Shown here: piece by piece, positions 1 to 5,296 of the stretch
Layout: each line of letters opens with the position of its first letter
How positions within the stretch are numbered: the stretch's first letter is position 1
From: Gammaproteobacteria bacterium
Lineage (GTDB): Bacteria > Pseudomonadota > Gammaproteobacteria > Enterobacterales > Alteromonadaceae
Direction of reading: 5' to 3'
Length of the DNA: 5,296 nt
Assembly: GCA_023481025.1 (NCBI GenBank)
Contig: JAMCWV010000170.1
Location: 1 to 5,296, forward strand
Notes under the pieces: model-generated
Seen by the model: the letters and a program-made list of their open reading frames with translations, nothing else
The model's database searches: none
What the model was told of the DNA's origin: nothing
Made by a program: the position numbers and the translations under genes

Positions 1-249
1 TGTATGCTCGGGTTTAAGGCGCCGCGCGTGACGTAGCTCGATGCCGCCGAATGGCAGTAGTTCCAAGCCTTCAATGAAATCACGACTGGCTTGAAAACGG
101 ACTGAGTGTGCAATCGGTAAAAGCGGCACTTCAGTGGCTAAATACTCTTGAGCTTGTTGATAAAAATTTTGCCGAGTCGTCAAGAGTTCAGAGCGAATCG
201 CTGCGTCGAGCAACTCGTCAAACATGGGATCACACCATTGAGCACGGTT
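1..249 (-). CDS. sapA: SapA periplasmic binding protein, C-terminal fragment, inverted
   Basis: Reading the minus strand from 249 down to 1 gives 83 codons without a stop. The peptide resembles the C-terminal end of SapA, a family 5 (DppA/OppA-like) solute-binding protein of the periplasm. It begins NRAQWCDPMFDELLDAA, matching the NLAHWCDPKFD region of E. coli SapA. It continues through the EVPLLPIAHSVRFQAS block (E. coli ELPILPLASSLRLQAY) and then GLELLPFGG (E. coli GLVLSPFGN). By comparison with E. coli only a few codons and the stop should lie beyond the left edge. The N-terminal ~460 residues, including signal peptide and most of the ligand lobes, are absent. In other genomes sapA lies directly upstream of sapB on the same strand, so this opposite orientation is abnormal. 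Family similarity is judged from memory of E. coli SapA. I am confident of the binding-protein identity and fairly sure it is SapA rather than another family 5 member, given the adjacent sapBCDF. Confidence 0.82.
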
Positions 250-860
250 ATTCAATTCCTGTATTTTGGCTTGCTCAGCTGGCGATTCTCGTCATTGCCG
301 TGCAGCTTGGTTTAGCACCCATTGCGGGGCAGATTAATCCCCTATATGAAATTCCAGCACTAACTGGTTCGATCTTAGTCGACATTACCCTTGCGCGCCC
401 TGACAATCTCTCTGGCGCTTACTTGAGTGCCCTGCAGCACATGATTTTACCCATCTTGGTTTTAGCCGTGATGCCAATGATGCTGCTAATTCGCCTCACT
501 CGTAACAGTATGCTCGACGTTTTGGCGAAGAACTACATCGTCGCATCATATGCCAAGGGCATGTCCACCCGTCGCGTACTCTGGTCTCATGCCATTCCCA
601 ATGCGATGCAGCAGGTAATTCGCCAACTCGGCAGTCTTATGAGCCTATTAATTGCCAATACACTCATTGTTGAGGTCATTTTTTCATGGCCAGGGATTGG
701 AAGTTGGTTAGTACGCAGTATTTTCGAGCGTGACTATCCTGTGATACAAGGTGGCTTGCTCATCATTGGCATGTTGATACTGGTTAGTCATGTGTTGCTT
801 AATCTTTTTCACGCTTGGCGTTACCCACAAGTAAGGAAAGATCTCTATGCCTCGTCCTAA
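108..860 (+). CDS. sapB: SapB ABC transporter permease, 5'-truncated; first 46 codons are antisense sapA
   Basis: The open frame runs from a GTG at 108 to TAA at 858-860 (250 codons), with the preceding in-frame stop at 75-77. Only residues 47-250 (bases 246-860, 204 residues) are SapB. They start at GYSIPVFWLAQL, equivalent to about residue 118 of the 321-residue E. coli protein, and run to the natural end. About four of the usual six membrane segments remain (roughly 50-73, 112-130, 172-192, 213-234). The cytoplasmic EAA loop that docks on the ATPase is present (about 143-166, YIVASYAKGMS then HAIPNA), as is the FSWPGIGSWLV block at 192-202. Residues 1-46 have no permease character and are the reverse complement of sapA coding sequence; GTG 108 has no Shine-Dalgarno. 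It is therefore not a true start, and the frame is a by-product of the junction near 246. SapB normally pairs with SapC to form the inner-membrane channel; this version lacks the first two helices and should not work if the junction is real. Confidence 0.85.
   Translation: MQSVKAALQWLNTLELVDKNFAESSRVQSESLRRATRQTWDHTIEHGYSIPVFWLAQLAILVIAVQLGLAPIAGQINPLYEIPALTGSILVDITLARPDNLSGAYLSALQHMILPILVLAVMPMMLLIRLTRNSMLDVLAKNYIVASYAKGMSTRRVLWSHAIPNAMQQVIRQLGSLMSLLIANTLIVEVIFSWPGIGSWLVRSIFERDYPVIQGGLLIIGMLILVSHVLLNLFHAWRYPQVRKDLYASS
240..252. other. sapA/sapB inverted junction (breakpoint)
   Basis: Left of this point the minus strand encodes SapA. Right of it the plus strand encodes SapB from mid-protein. 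SapA similarity extends on the minus strand to the N codon at 247-249, perhaps one codon further. SapB similarity on the plus strand starts at the G codon 246-248. The bases at about 246-252 (GGTTATT) can belong to either side, suggesting up to seven bases of microhomology at the join; this is an inference because the parental sequences are not in the window. I see no long inverted repeat or recombinase site next to it. Confidence 0.8.
833..840 (+). promoter_or_regulatory. Ribosome binding site of sapC
   Basis: AAGGAAAG lies inside the sapB 3' end, 6 bases before ATG 847. It decides for that ATG over the in-frame ATG at 880. Confidence 0.7.
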
Positions 861-1740
861 CTTGTATTATGAAGAACGTATGCCGTCGCCGCTCGAACGT
901 GTGTGGCTTGAATTTCGTCGCAATGCCTTTGCAATGGGCGCACTCTATTTACTTAGTTTTATAATTTTCTTGAGTGTTTTCGGTCCCTTGCTGACCCCGT
1001 ATGGACCGAATCAACAGTTTATTGATGCCATTTCGTTACCACCAGCATGGTCAACGGCTGGTGATGTCCGTTTTTTACTGGGAACGGATGAGCTCGGTCG
1101 CGACATGATCACACGACTTATCTACGGCGCCCGCTACAGCTTCGCCTTACCTTTATTAGTCGTTTTGATTTCCGCTACAATTGGCATGTTACTCGGTGCT
1201 GTCGCGGCAATGACGGTTGGTGTAAAGAGCTCGACGTTGAAGCACATTCTCGACGTGTTGATGTCAATTCCTTCGCTCTTGCTGGCGTTAGTCATTATTG
1301 CCATTACCGGACCCGGCCTGAGTAATGCCCTACTCGCCATTGGTTTGGTGATGATCCCACAGTTTTTGCACGTCACCCGCAATGCCATTCATGATGAACG
1401 TCGCAAGCCTTACGTGACCGCAAGTCGCTTAAATGGGGTCAGTGATGTCTACCTACTGACCATGGTCTTTTTCCCCAATATCGTTCGGGTACTGGTTATT
1501 CAGTTCACCATCGCGCTCTCGGTCGCGATTTTTGATATTACTGCATTAGGCTTCCTGCGCCTCGGCGCTCAAGCACCAACCCCTGAATGGGGATCAATGT
1601 TAGCCCAGAGTCTGGAAGTTGCTTACGTGACACCTTGGGTCATGGCGCTGCCAGGGCTCGCACTATTTTTGACCCTCGTCAGTGTTAATCTCGTGGGTGA
1701 AACCTTGCGCCAAGCCATTCAGAAGCAGTTGGAGCAATAG
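847..1740 (+). CDS. sapC: SapC ABC transporter permease
   Basis: A 297-residue inner-membrane permease of the DppC/OppC type, close to the 296 residues of E. coli SapC. The short cytoplasmic N-terminus (MPRPNLYYEERMPSPLERVW) precedes a first membrane segment at about 29-50. The family motif FLGTDELGRDM is at 77-87. Further membrane segments lie at about 98-125, 138-156, 160-176, 210-233 and 262-284. The EAA loop is at about 189-211 (YVTASRLNGVSD then FFPN), with the invariant Gly at 197. FLRLGAQAPTPEWGSML at 236-252 matches the conserved block of this family and of E. coli SapC. SapC pairs with SapB to form the translocation path. The gene overlaps the end of sapB by 14 bases and is followed by sapD after 2 bases, indicating a polycistronic message with coupled translation. 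No frameshift, truncation or missing motif is seen. Sap identity over general Dpp/Opp rests on the N-terminal sequence, the length and the neighbouring sapD and sapF. Confidence 0.94.
   Translation: MPRPNLYYEERMPSPLERVWLEFRRNAFAMGALYLLSFIIFLSVFGPLLTPYGPNQQFIDAISLPPAWSTAGDVRFLLGTDELGRDMITRLIYGARYSFALPLLVVLISATIGMLLGAVAAMTVGVKSSTLKHILDVLMSIPSLLLALVIIAITGPGLSNALLAIGLVMIPQFLHVTRNAIHDERRKPYVTASRLNGVSDVYLLTMVFFPNIVRVLVIQFTIALSVAIFDITALGFLRLGAQAPTPEWGSMLAQSLEVAYVTPWVMALPGLALFLTLVSVNLVGETLRQAIQKQLEQ
1731..1734 (+). promoter_or_regulatory. Ribosome binding site of sapD
   Basis: GGAG lies within the last codons of sapC, 8 bases before ATG 1743. Translation of sapD is likely coupled to that of sapC. 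Confidence 0.6.
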
Positions 1741-1742
1741 CC

Positions 1743-2735
1743 ATGTTACTGGATATTCGTAATCTCACCATTCGCACGCAAACCAGTACTGGCTTAGTCA
1801 ATGTACTTGACCGCGTGAATTTGCAAATTAACGAAGGCGAAATCCATACCTTGGTGGGCGAGTCCGGTTCGGGAAAAAGTCTTATTGCGCGCGCTATCAT
1901 GGGCTTTTTGAGTCCCCGCTGGCAAGTGACCGCCGATCGTGTCTGGTTCGAAAGCACTGATTTACTCAATTTAACGCCACAGCAACGACGAAATATCATC
2001 GGTGTCGACATTGCGATGATCTTTCAGGACGCAAAAAGCTACCTCGATCCGAATATCACCATTGGTGAGCAACTCAGCGAGGCCGTTCTAGATCGCGATT
2101 TAACCGGAGCTTGGTGGCAACGGCGTGGCCAACGCAAACAAAAGGTGATTACGCTGCTGCATCGGGTCGGCATCAAGAATCATGTGGATATGATGCGGTC
2201 CTATGCTCACGAATTGTCCGAAGGCGCTGCGCAGAAAATCATGATAGCCAGTGCCATTGCCCATCGTCCGAAACTACTCATTGCTGACGAGCCGACATCA
2301 ACCATGGAGCCTGCGACCCGCCAGCAAATTTATCGCTTGCTTGCGCAATTTCATGCGCGTTACGGCATGTCGATGTTAATGATCAGCCAAGATCTCGGCG
2401 CTATCATGCCGCAAACAGAACGAATTTCGATGATCTACAGTGGTCAGCTGATGGAGTCCGGCGCAGCGGACGCCTTATTAACCCGACCGCATCACCCATA
2501 TACAGAAGCGCTCCTGAGCACCTCCTTGTATCGCCACGCAGAGTCTGAGCCACGGACAAAACTGCCAACCCTAGCCGGAGTTGAACCGACGTTACAACAC
2601 TTACCAATAGGCTGTCGCCTTGGGCCACGCTGCCCATATGCGAAACCTGAATGCATCAAATTTCCCAGCGCGACCAAGCTTCGTGATCATCACTTTGCTT
2701 GTCATCATCCAGTCAATCTAGAGCTGGAGGATTAA
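1743..2735 (+). CDS. sapD: SapD ABC transporter ATP-binding protein
   Basis: A 330-residue cytoplasmic ATPase subunit, the same length as E. coli SapD as I recall it. Walker A is GESGSGKS (39-46), the Q-loop is at MIFQD (Q95), the signature is the degenerate LSEGA (158-162; E. coli LTEGE), and Walker B is LLIADEP (178-184) with catalytic Glu183. Where the switch histidine is expected (ISHDL) this protein has ISQDL, with Gln216. The C-terminal oligopeptide-transporter domain carries four cysteines, C291, C297, C304 and C320, within GCRLGPRCPYAKPEC and FACH. The spacing C-x5-C-x6-C-x15-C resembles the iron-sulphur site described for DppD-type subunits, so a [4Fe-4S] cluster is possible. SapD should pair with SapF to power SapBC. 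In E. coli it is also linked to potassium uptake through Trk, whether so here is unknown. It sits 2 bases after sapC and 1 base before sapF. Confidence 0.95.
   Translation: MLLDIRNLTIRTQTSTGLVNVLDRVNLQINEGEIHTLVGESGSGKSLIARAIMGFLSPRWQVTADRVWFESTDLLNLTPQQRRNIIGVDIAMIFQDAKSYLDPNITIGEQLSEAVLDRDLTGAWWQRRGQRKQKVITLLHRVGIKNHVDMMRSYAHELSEGAAQKIMIASAIAHRPKLLIADEPTSTMEPATRQQIYRLLAQFHARYGMSMLMISQDLGAIMPQTERISMIYSGQLMESGAADALLTRPHHPYTEALLSTSLYRHAESEPRTKLPTLAGVEPTLQHLPIGCRLGPRCPYAKPECIKFPSATKLRDHHFACHHPVNLELED
2726..2730 (+). promoter_or_regulatory. Ribosome binding site of sapF
   Basis: GGAGG, the strongest Shine-Dalgarno in the window, overlaps the last codons of sapD and is 6 bases before ATG 2737. 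Confidence 0.75.
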
Positions 2736-2736
2736 C

Positions 2737-3531
2737 ATGAGCACGCTATTGCAAGTTGAACAGCTGCGCAAGGTCTACTCTCAACGCGAAGGCTTATTCA
2801 AAGTCAAAGAGTTTGTCGCTCTAGATGGCGTTTCCTTCACTCTTGAACAAGGCAAAACCATGGCGATCATGGGTGCCAATGGTTCAGGTAAATCGACCTT
2901 GGCGGCACTTATCAGCGGAGCGAGCACACCGACTTCCGGTCGAATTTTATTTGCTGACGAGGAACTTCAGCCTGGTAATTATCAGCAGCGTGCGCAGCAC
3001 ATTCGGATGATTTTTCAAGACGCAGATGCATCGTTGAACCCCCATTTAACCTTGGGACGACAGCTGGAAGAGCCACTATTATTTAATACCAAACTGAATG
3101 CCAGACAGCGGCAAGATCGGATCATGCGTACGCTGCAGCAGGTTGGCCTGCTGGCTGAACATATGGTGTTTTACCCGCATATGATGTCCACTGGACAAAA
3201 GCAGCGGGCAAGTATCGCCCGCGCGATTATTTTACAACCTAAGCTCCTTGTCGCTGATGAAGCGTTGGCGACGCTGGATTCGTCAGTTCGAGCGCAGATT
3301 ATTAATCTTTTGCTCGATTTGCAGCGCGATTTGAAGATGTCTTATATCTTTATCTCGCAAAGCCCTGAGATCGTGCGCCACATGGCTGATGAAGTGATCA
3401 TTATGAAGGATGGTCGTATTCTCGAATATGGTGCTGTTGCCGACATCTTTAATGCACCAAAAGAACAATATACAGAAATGATGTTAACCTCAGAGTTACA
3501 ACGGAGTACCGGTTCTACGTCGTCAATTTAA
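2737..3531 (+). CDS. sapF: SapF ABC transporter ATP-binding protein
   Basis: A 264-residue cytoplasmic ATPase, similar in length to E. coli SapF (about 268). Walker A is GANGSGKS (46-53), the Q-loop is at MIFQD (Q94), and FYPHMMSTGQKQR (145-157) holds the signature MSTGQ (150-154). Walker B is LLVADEA (170-176) with Glu175, followed by the D-loop ATLD (178-181). The YPHM..GQKQR block and ADEAL, in place of the commoner ADEPT, are typical of SapF. The switch position is Gln208 in ISQSPEI; E. coli SapF also has Gln there (VTQHIG), so this looks like a SapF lineage trait. Unlike SapD it lacks the four-cysteine C-terminal domain. It forms the second half of the ATPase heterodimer on SapBC. It begins 1 base after sapD ends and is the last gene of the operon, followed by 215 non-coding bases. 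The C-terminal tail (about 250-264) is rich in Ser and Thr and probably variable. Confidence 0.94.
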   Translation: MSTLLQVEQLRKVYSQREGLFKVKEFVALDGVSFTLEQGKTMAIMGANGSGKSTLAALISGASTPTSGRILFADEELQPGNYQQRAQHIRMIFQDADASLNPHLTLGRQLEEPLLFNTKLNARQRQDRIMRTLQQVGLLAEHMVFYPHMMSTGQKQRASIARAIILQPKLLVADEALATLDSSVRAQIINLLLDLQRDLKMSYIFISQSPEIVRHMADEVIIMKDGRILEYGAVADIFNAPKEQYTEMMLTSELQRSTGSTSSI

Positions 3532-3539
3532 GACGTTCC

Positions 3540-3559
3540 GGCGTTTATTACTAGACGCC
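3540..3559 (+). other. Hairpin just after sapF
   Basis: GGCGT (3540-3544) pairs with ACGCC (3555-3559). The stem can extend inward by a G-T wobble and two A-T pairs to a TTAC loop. It starts 8 bases after the sapF stop. No T-run follows, so it is not a classical intrinsic terminator; it could protect the 3' end of the message. Confidence 0.35.
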
Positions 3560-3578
3560 CAGTCGGTGCGAACTTGAG

Positions 3579-3605
3579 AACACGCACACATTTTGTTAGC
3601 GTGTT
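3579..3605 (+). repeat. Inverted repeat AACACGC/GCGTGTT
   Basis: AACACGC (3579-3585) and GCGTGTT (3599-3605) are perfect 7-base complements around a 13-base loop containing TTTT. It may be an RNA hairpin or a protein-binding site; no T-run follows it. Confidence 0.35.
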
Positions 3606-3620
3606 GCCGGTTATAAATTT

Positions 3621-3644
3621 CTCGAACCTTGGTTCGGGCTGTTT
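3621..3644 (+). terminator. Possible weak intrinsic terminator of the sap operon
   Basis: CTCGAAC (3621-3627) pairs with GTTCGGG (3632-3638), seven pairs including one G-T wobble, closing on a CTTG tetraloop, a stable loop type. CTGTTT follows, only a weak T-tract. It is the best terminator-like structure after sapF, but the short T-run keeps confidence low. Confidence 0.3.
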
Positions 3645-3677
3645 AGCAAAAGTTTTGCCGCAATTCGCTTGCTAAAC
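3641..3677 (+). repeat. Overlapping, mutually exclusive inverted repeats upstream of putP
   Basis: GTTTAGCAA (3641-3649) is perfectly complementary to TTGCTAAAC (3669-3677). GCAAAA (3646-3651) is perfectly complementary to TTTTGC (3653-3658) about a single central G. The two structures share bases 3646-3649 and cannot form together. As DNA the inner 13-base near-palindrome could be an operator; as RNA the pair could act as alternative hairpins in a putP leader. Confidence 0.4.
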
Positions 3678-3704
3678 CTTCTGAACTCCACATACTAACG
3701 TTAG
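3669..3704 (+). promoter_or_regulatory. Candidate putP promoter with palindrome
   Basis: TTGCTA (3669-3674) and CATACT (3691-3696), 16 bases apart, are a weak sigma-70-like pair, each 4 of 6 to consensus. The palindrome CTAACGTTAG (3695-3704) covers the expected start region and could be an operator. AT-rich TATAAA (3612-3617) and GATAAT (3712-3717) are alternative -10 candidates without good -35 partners. Confidence 0.22.
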
Positions 3705-3733
3705 CGAAAACGATAATAAAAACGCCACACAAC

Positions 3734-3738
3734 AGGAG
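3734..3738 (+). promoter_or_regulatory. Ribosome binding site fixing the TTG start of putP
   Basis: AGGAG sits 8 bases before TTG 3747. The first in-frame ATG is 14 codons further on, inside the first membrane helix, so this site decides for the TTG start. Confidence 0.7.
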
Positions 3739-3746
3739 TCTTCATT

Positions 3747-5276
3747 TTGGAAACAGGAACACTGATTTCACTTGCGCTTTATTTTGTCGCAATGCTCGCC
3801 ATTGGCGTCTATGGCTATTACAAATCAACCAGTGACTTATCCGATTACATGCTTGGCGGACGCCGTTTAGGCCCCGGTGTAACTGCTCTTTCGGCAGGTG
3901 CTTCAGACATGAGTGGTTGGATGCTGATGGGCCTTCCCGGTGCGTTTTTTGTCGCCGGATTCTCGGAAGTTTGGATCGCAATCGGCCTTGTCGCCGGTGC
4001 TTACATCAATTACCGTGTCGTCGCACCGCGTTTACGCATGTACACCTACATGGCGAAGGACTCGATTACCATTCCCGATTTCTTCGAAAATCGGTTCCAA
4101 GACAATTCACGATTATTACGTCTTGTATCCGCAGTCGTTATTATTATTTTCTTCACACTCTACACCTCTTCAGGTCTTGTTGCTGGCGGTACCTTGTTTG
4201 AGAACGCGTTCGGCATGGACTATCACTATGGCTTATTGCTAACCGCCGGCGTGGTGGTTGCCTACACGCTGATTGGTGGTTTTTTAGCGGTCAGCATGAC
4301 CGATTTCGTTCAAGGCTGCATTATGTTCATCGCCTTGGTGATGGTGCCGCTTGTCGCCTTCTCTGTACTTGGAGGTACCAGTGAAGTCGTAAGCCAAGTG
4401 GAAAATCTCAATCCTGGCATGCTCAATCCATTTTATGGCGCAACCTTTTTAGGTGTGGTTTCACTCCTTGCATGGGGACTTGGCTACTTTGGTCAACCGC
4501 ACATTATTGTCCGTTTTATGGCGATCAAATCAGTCCGTGACTTTAAAGTCGCTCGTCGTATCGGCATGACGTGGATGATTGTCGCCATTATTGGCGCCAT
4601 GTTAACCGGAATTGCAGGAGCTGCTTACGTGCAAGTCTATGGTGGCAGTTTGACTGGCAATGCTTACATGAGTCCAGACGGGTCATTAGCAAATGCCGAA
4701 ACGATCTTTATCGTCCTCTCGCAAATCCTCTTCCATCCATTGGTTGGCGGCTTCCTGTTAGCTGCAATTTTGGCTGCGATTATGAGTACGATTTCATCTC
4801 AGTTACTGGTCACCTCAAGTGCTCTTACTCAGGATTTTTATAAAAGCTTCTTGCACAAAGACGCTTCCGATAAAGTTCAAGTGTTCGCTGGTCGAGTTTC
4901 GGTATTGCTGGTGTCATTGGTTGCCATTGGCTTGTCGTGGGTGCCGCGCGACACCATCCTTGGCTTAGTCGGCAATGCTTGGGCTGGCTTCGGCGCCGCG
5001 TTCGGACCATTGATTATTCTGAGTCTCTACTGGAAGTACATGAACCGTTGGGGTGCTTTGGCTGGCATGGTTGTCGGTGCCCTTACCGTATTGTTCTGGA
5101 TTTATGTGCCGATTAATGGTGCGCCATTAAGTACCCATTTGTATGAAATGGTACCGGGTGTACTGCTTGCTACCGTGGCTATCTTGCTGGTGAGTAAACT
5201 CACCCAAGATCCTGAGCGTGATATTCAAAACACCTTCGAGAACATGGAAGAAGAGATGAAACAAAACGCGGAATAA
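3747..5276 (+). CDS. putP: Sodium/proline symporter PutP
   Basis: A 509-residue member of the solute:sodium symporter family (E. coli PutP is 502). It imports L-proline with sodium across the inner membrane for use as carbon and nitrogen source or osmoprotectant. About 13 membrane helices are expected. SAGASDMSGWMLMGLPGA (49-66) matches the E. coli block almost exactly; Asp54 and Ser56 correspond to E. coli D55 and S57. AWGLGYFGQPHI (242-253) supplies Trp243, Tyr247 and Pro251, equivalent to the proline-site residues W244, Y248 and P252. Ser347-Thr348 in AAIMSTISSQ match the sodium ligands S340 and T341, and Arg383 matches R376. The segment at about 294-318 is longer than in E. coli. The charged tail (about 485-509) is cytoplasmic. 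The start is TTG, supported by AGGAG 8 bases upstream and by the N-terminus entering helix 1 as in relatives. It follows sapF after 215 bases, so it is probably a separate unit. No putA or putR is in the window. Substrate is inferred from residue conservation. Confidence 0.93.
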   Translation: METGTLISLALYFVAMLAIGVYGYYKSTSDLSDYMLGGRRLGPGVTALSAGASDMSGWMLMGLPGAFFVAGFSEVWIAIGLVAGAYINYRVVAPRLRMYTYMAKDSITIPDFFENRFQDNSRLLRLVSAVVIIIFFTLYTSSGLVAGGTLFENAFGMDYHYGLLLTAGVVVAYTLIGGFLAVSMTDFVQGCIMFIALVMVPLVAFSVLGGTSEVVSQVENLNPGMLNPFYGATFLGVVSLLAWGLGYFGQPHIIVRFMAIKSVRDFKVARRIGMTWMIVAIIGAMLTGIAGAAYVQVYGGSLTGNAYMSPDGSLANAETIFIVLSQILFHPLVGGFLLAAILAAIMSTISSQLLVTSSALTQDFYKSFLHKDASDKVQVFAGRVSVLLVSLVAIGLSWVPRDTILGLVGNAWAGFGAAFGPLIILSLYWKYMNRWGALAGMVVGALTVLFWIYVPINGAPLSTHLYEMVPGVLLATVAILLVSKLTQDPERDIQNTFENMEEEMKQNAE

Positions 5277-5296
5277 ATGCGTTCCGTGCAATCGAG
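5277..5296. other. Start of putP downstream flank
   Basis: Twenty bases after the putP stop. No hairpin, T-run or ribosome binding site is seen; too short to interpret. Confidence 0.5.

Larger units (their letters stand above)
3532..3746 (+). other. sapF-putP intergenic region rich in inverted repeats
   Basis: A 215-base gap without a credible gene on either strand. It holds three separate hairpin-forming repeats (3540-3559, 3579-3605, 3621-3638), an overlapping pair of alternative repeats (3641-3677), a ten-base palindrome (3695-3704) and the putP ribosome binding site. It should contain the end of the sap transcript and the putP promoter. Confidence 0.7.

Noticed and set aside
107..116. 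The shared 9-mer GTGCAATCG near the sapB pseudo-start and near the right edge (5288-5296 region) as a repeat or attachment site
   Set aside because: Nine bases with no extended similarity is expected by chance in a window of this size.
1134..1388. Minus-strand open frame of 84 codons within sapC
   Set aside because: Shadow of a well-conserved permease gene, with no initiation signal or recognisable protein.
1685..2011. Minus-strand open frame of 108 codons opposite the sapC end and sapD start
   Set aside because: It lies opposite strongly conserved SapD Walker A and Q-loop coding sequence, its translation resembles no family I know, and no ribosome binding site supports it.
3917..4242. Two overlapping plus-strand open frames inside putP
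   Set aside because: Out-of-frame readings of highly conserved PutP codons; their Arg, Cys and Ser-rich translations are typical of shadows.
5277..5296. ATG directly after the putP stop (TAAATG), possible next gene
   Set aside because: Only six codons remain, there is no ribosome binding site before it, and nothing can be recognised.
1..5296. CRISPR arrays, tRNA or rRNA genes, insertion sequences, phage or defence genes
   Set aside because: Apart from 215 intergenic bases and the edges, everything is explained by sap and putP coding sequence. No direct repeat array, transposase or RNA gene structure is visible.

Overview
The window carries most of a sap-type ABC transporter operon (sapB 3' part, sapC, sapD, sapF) on the + strand. 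A separate + strand gene for a PutP-family sodium/proline symporter follows. Proteins and gene order match the gammaproteobacterial sapABCDF locus; SapC, SapD, SapF and PutP align nearly end to end with what I remember of the E. coli proteins. Base composition looks close to balanced. I infer a gammaproteobacterium that is not an enteric, possibly a free-living or aquatic relative, but the sequence does not fix the genus.

Layout. Positions 1-249 encode, on the MINUS strand, the C-terminal part of the periplasmic binding protein SapA, running off the left edge before its stop codon. At about 240-252 this switches abruptly to + strand sapB, entered in mid-gene at the residue equivalent to about 118 of E. 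coli SapB. From there sapB-sapC-sapD-sapF (246-3531) are tightly packed: a 14-base overlap, then gaps of 2 and 1 bases, each start with a good ribosome binding site. A 215-base intergenic region (3532-3746) contains several inverted repeats and probably the end of the sap transcript and the putP promoter. putP (3747-5276) starts at TTG. The last 20 bases hold nothing recognisable.

How the genes work together. SapB and SapC are the paired membrane permeases and SapD and SapF the paired ATPases of one dipeptide-type ABC transporter. SapA is its usual binding protein. In enterics and Haemophilus the system is linked to antimicrobial peptide resistance and haem or peptide uptake; in E. coli SapBCDF is linked to putrescine export and SapD to Trk potassium uptake. 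PutP imports proline with sodium and is probably its own transcription unit.

The strongest anomaly is the head-to-head sapA/sapB junction near base 246. No intact sapA or sapB start exists here. Either a short segment across the sapA-sapB boundary is inverted in the genome, or the left end is an inverted chimera from amplification or assembly. I favour the artefact, but the sequence alone cannot decide. A second point is that both ATPases have glutamine where the switch (H-loop) histidine is expected. I found no convincing undescribed system.
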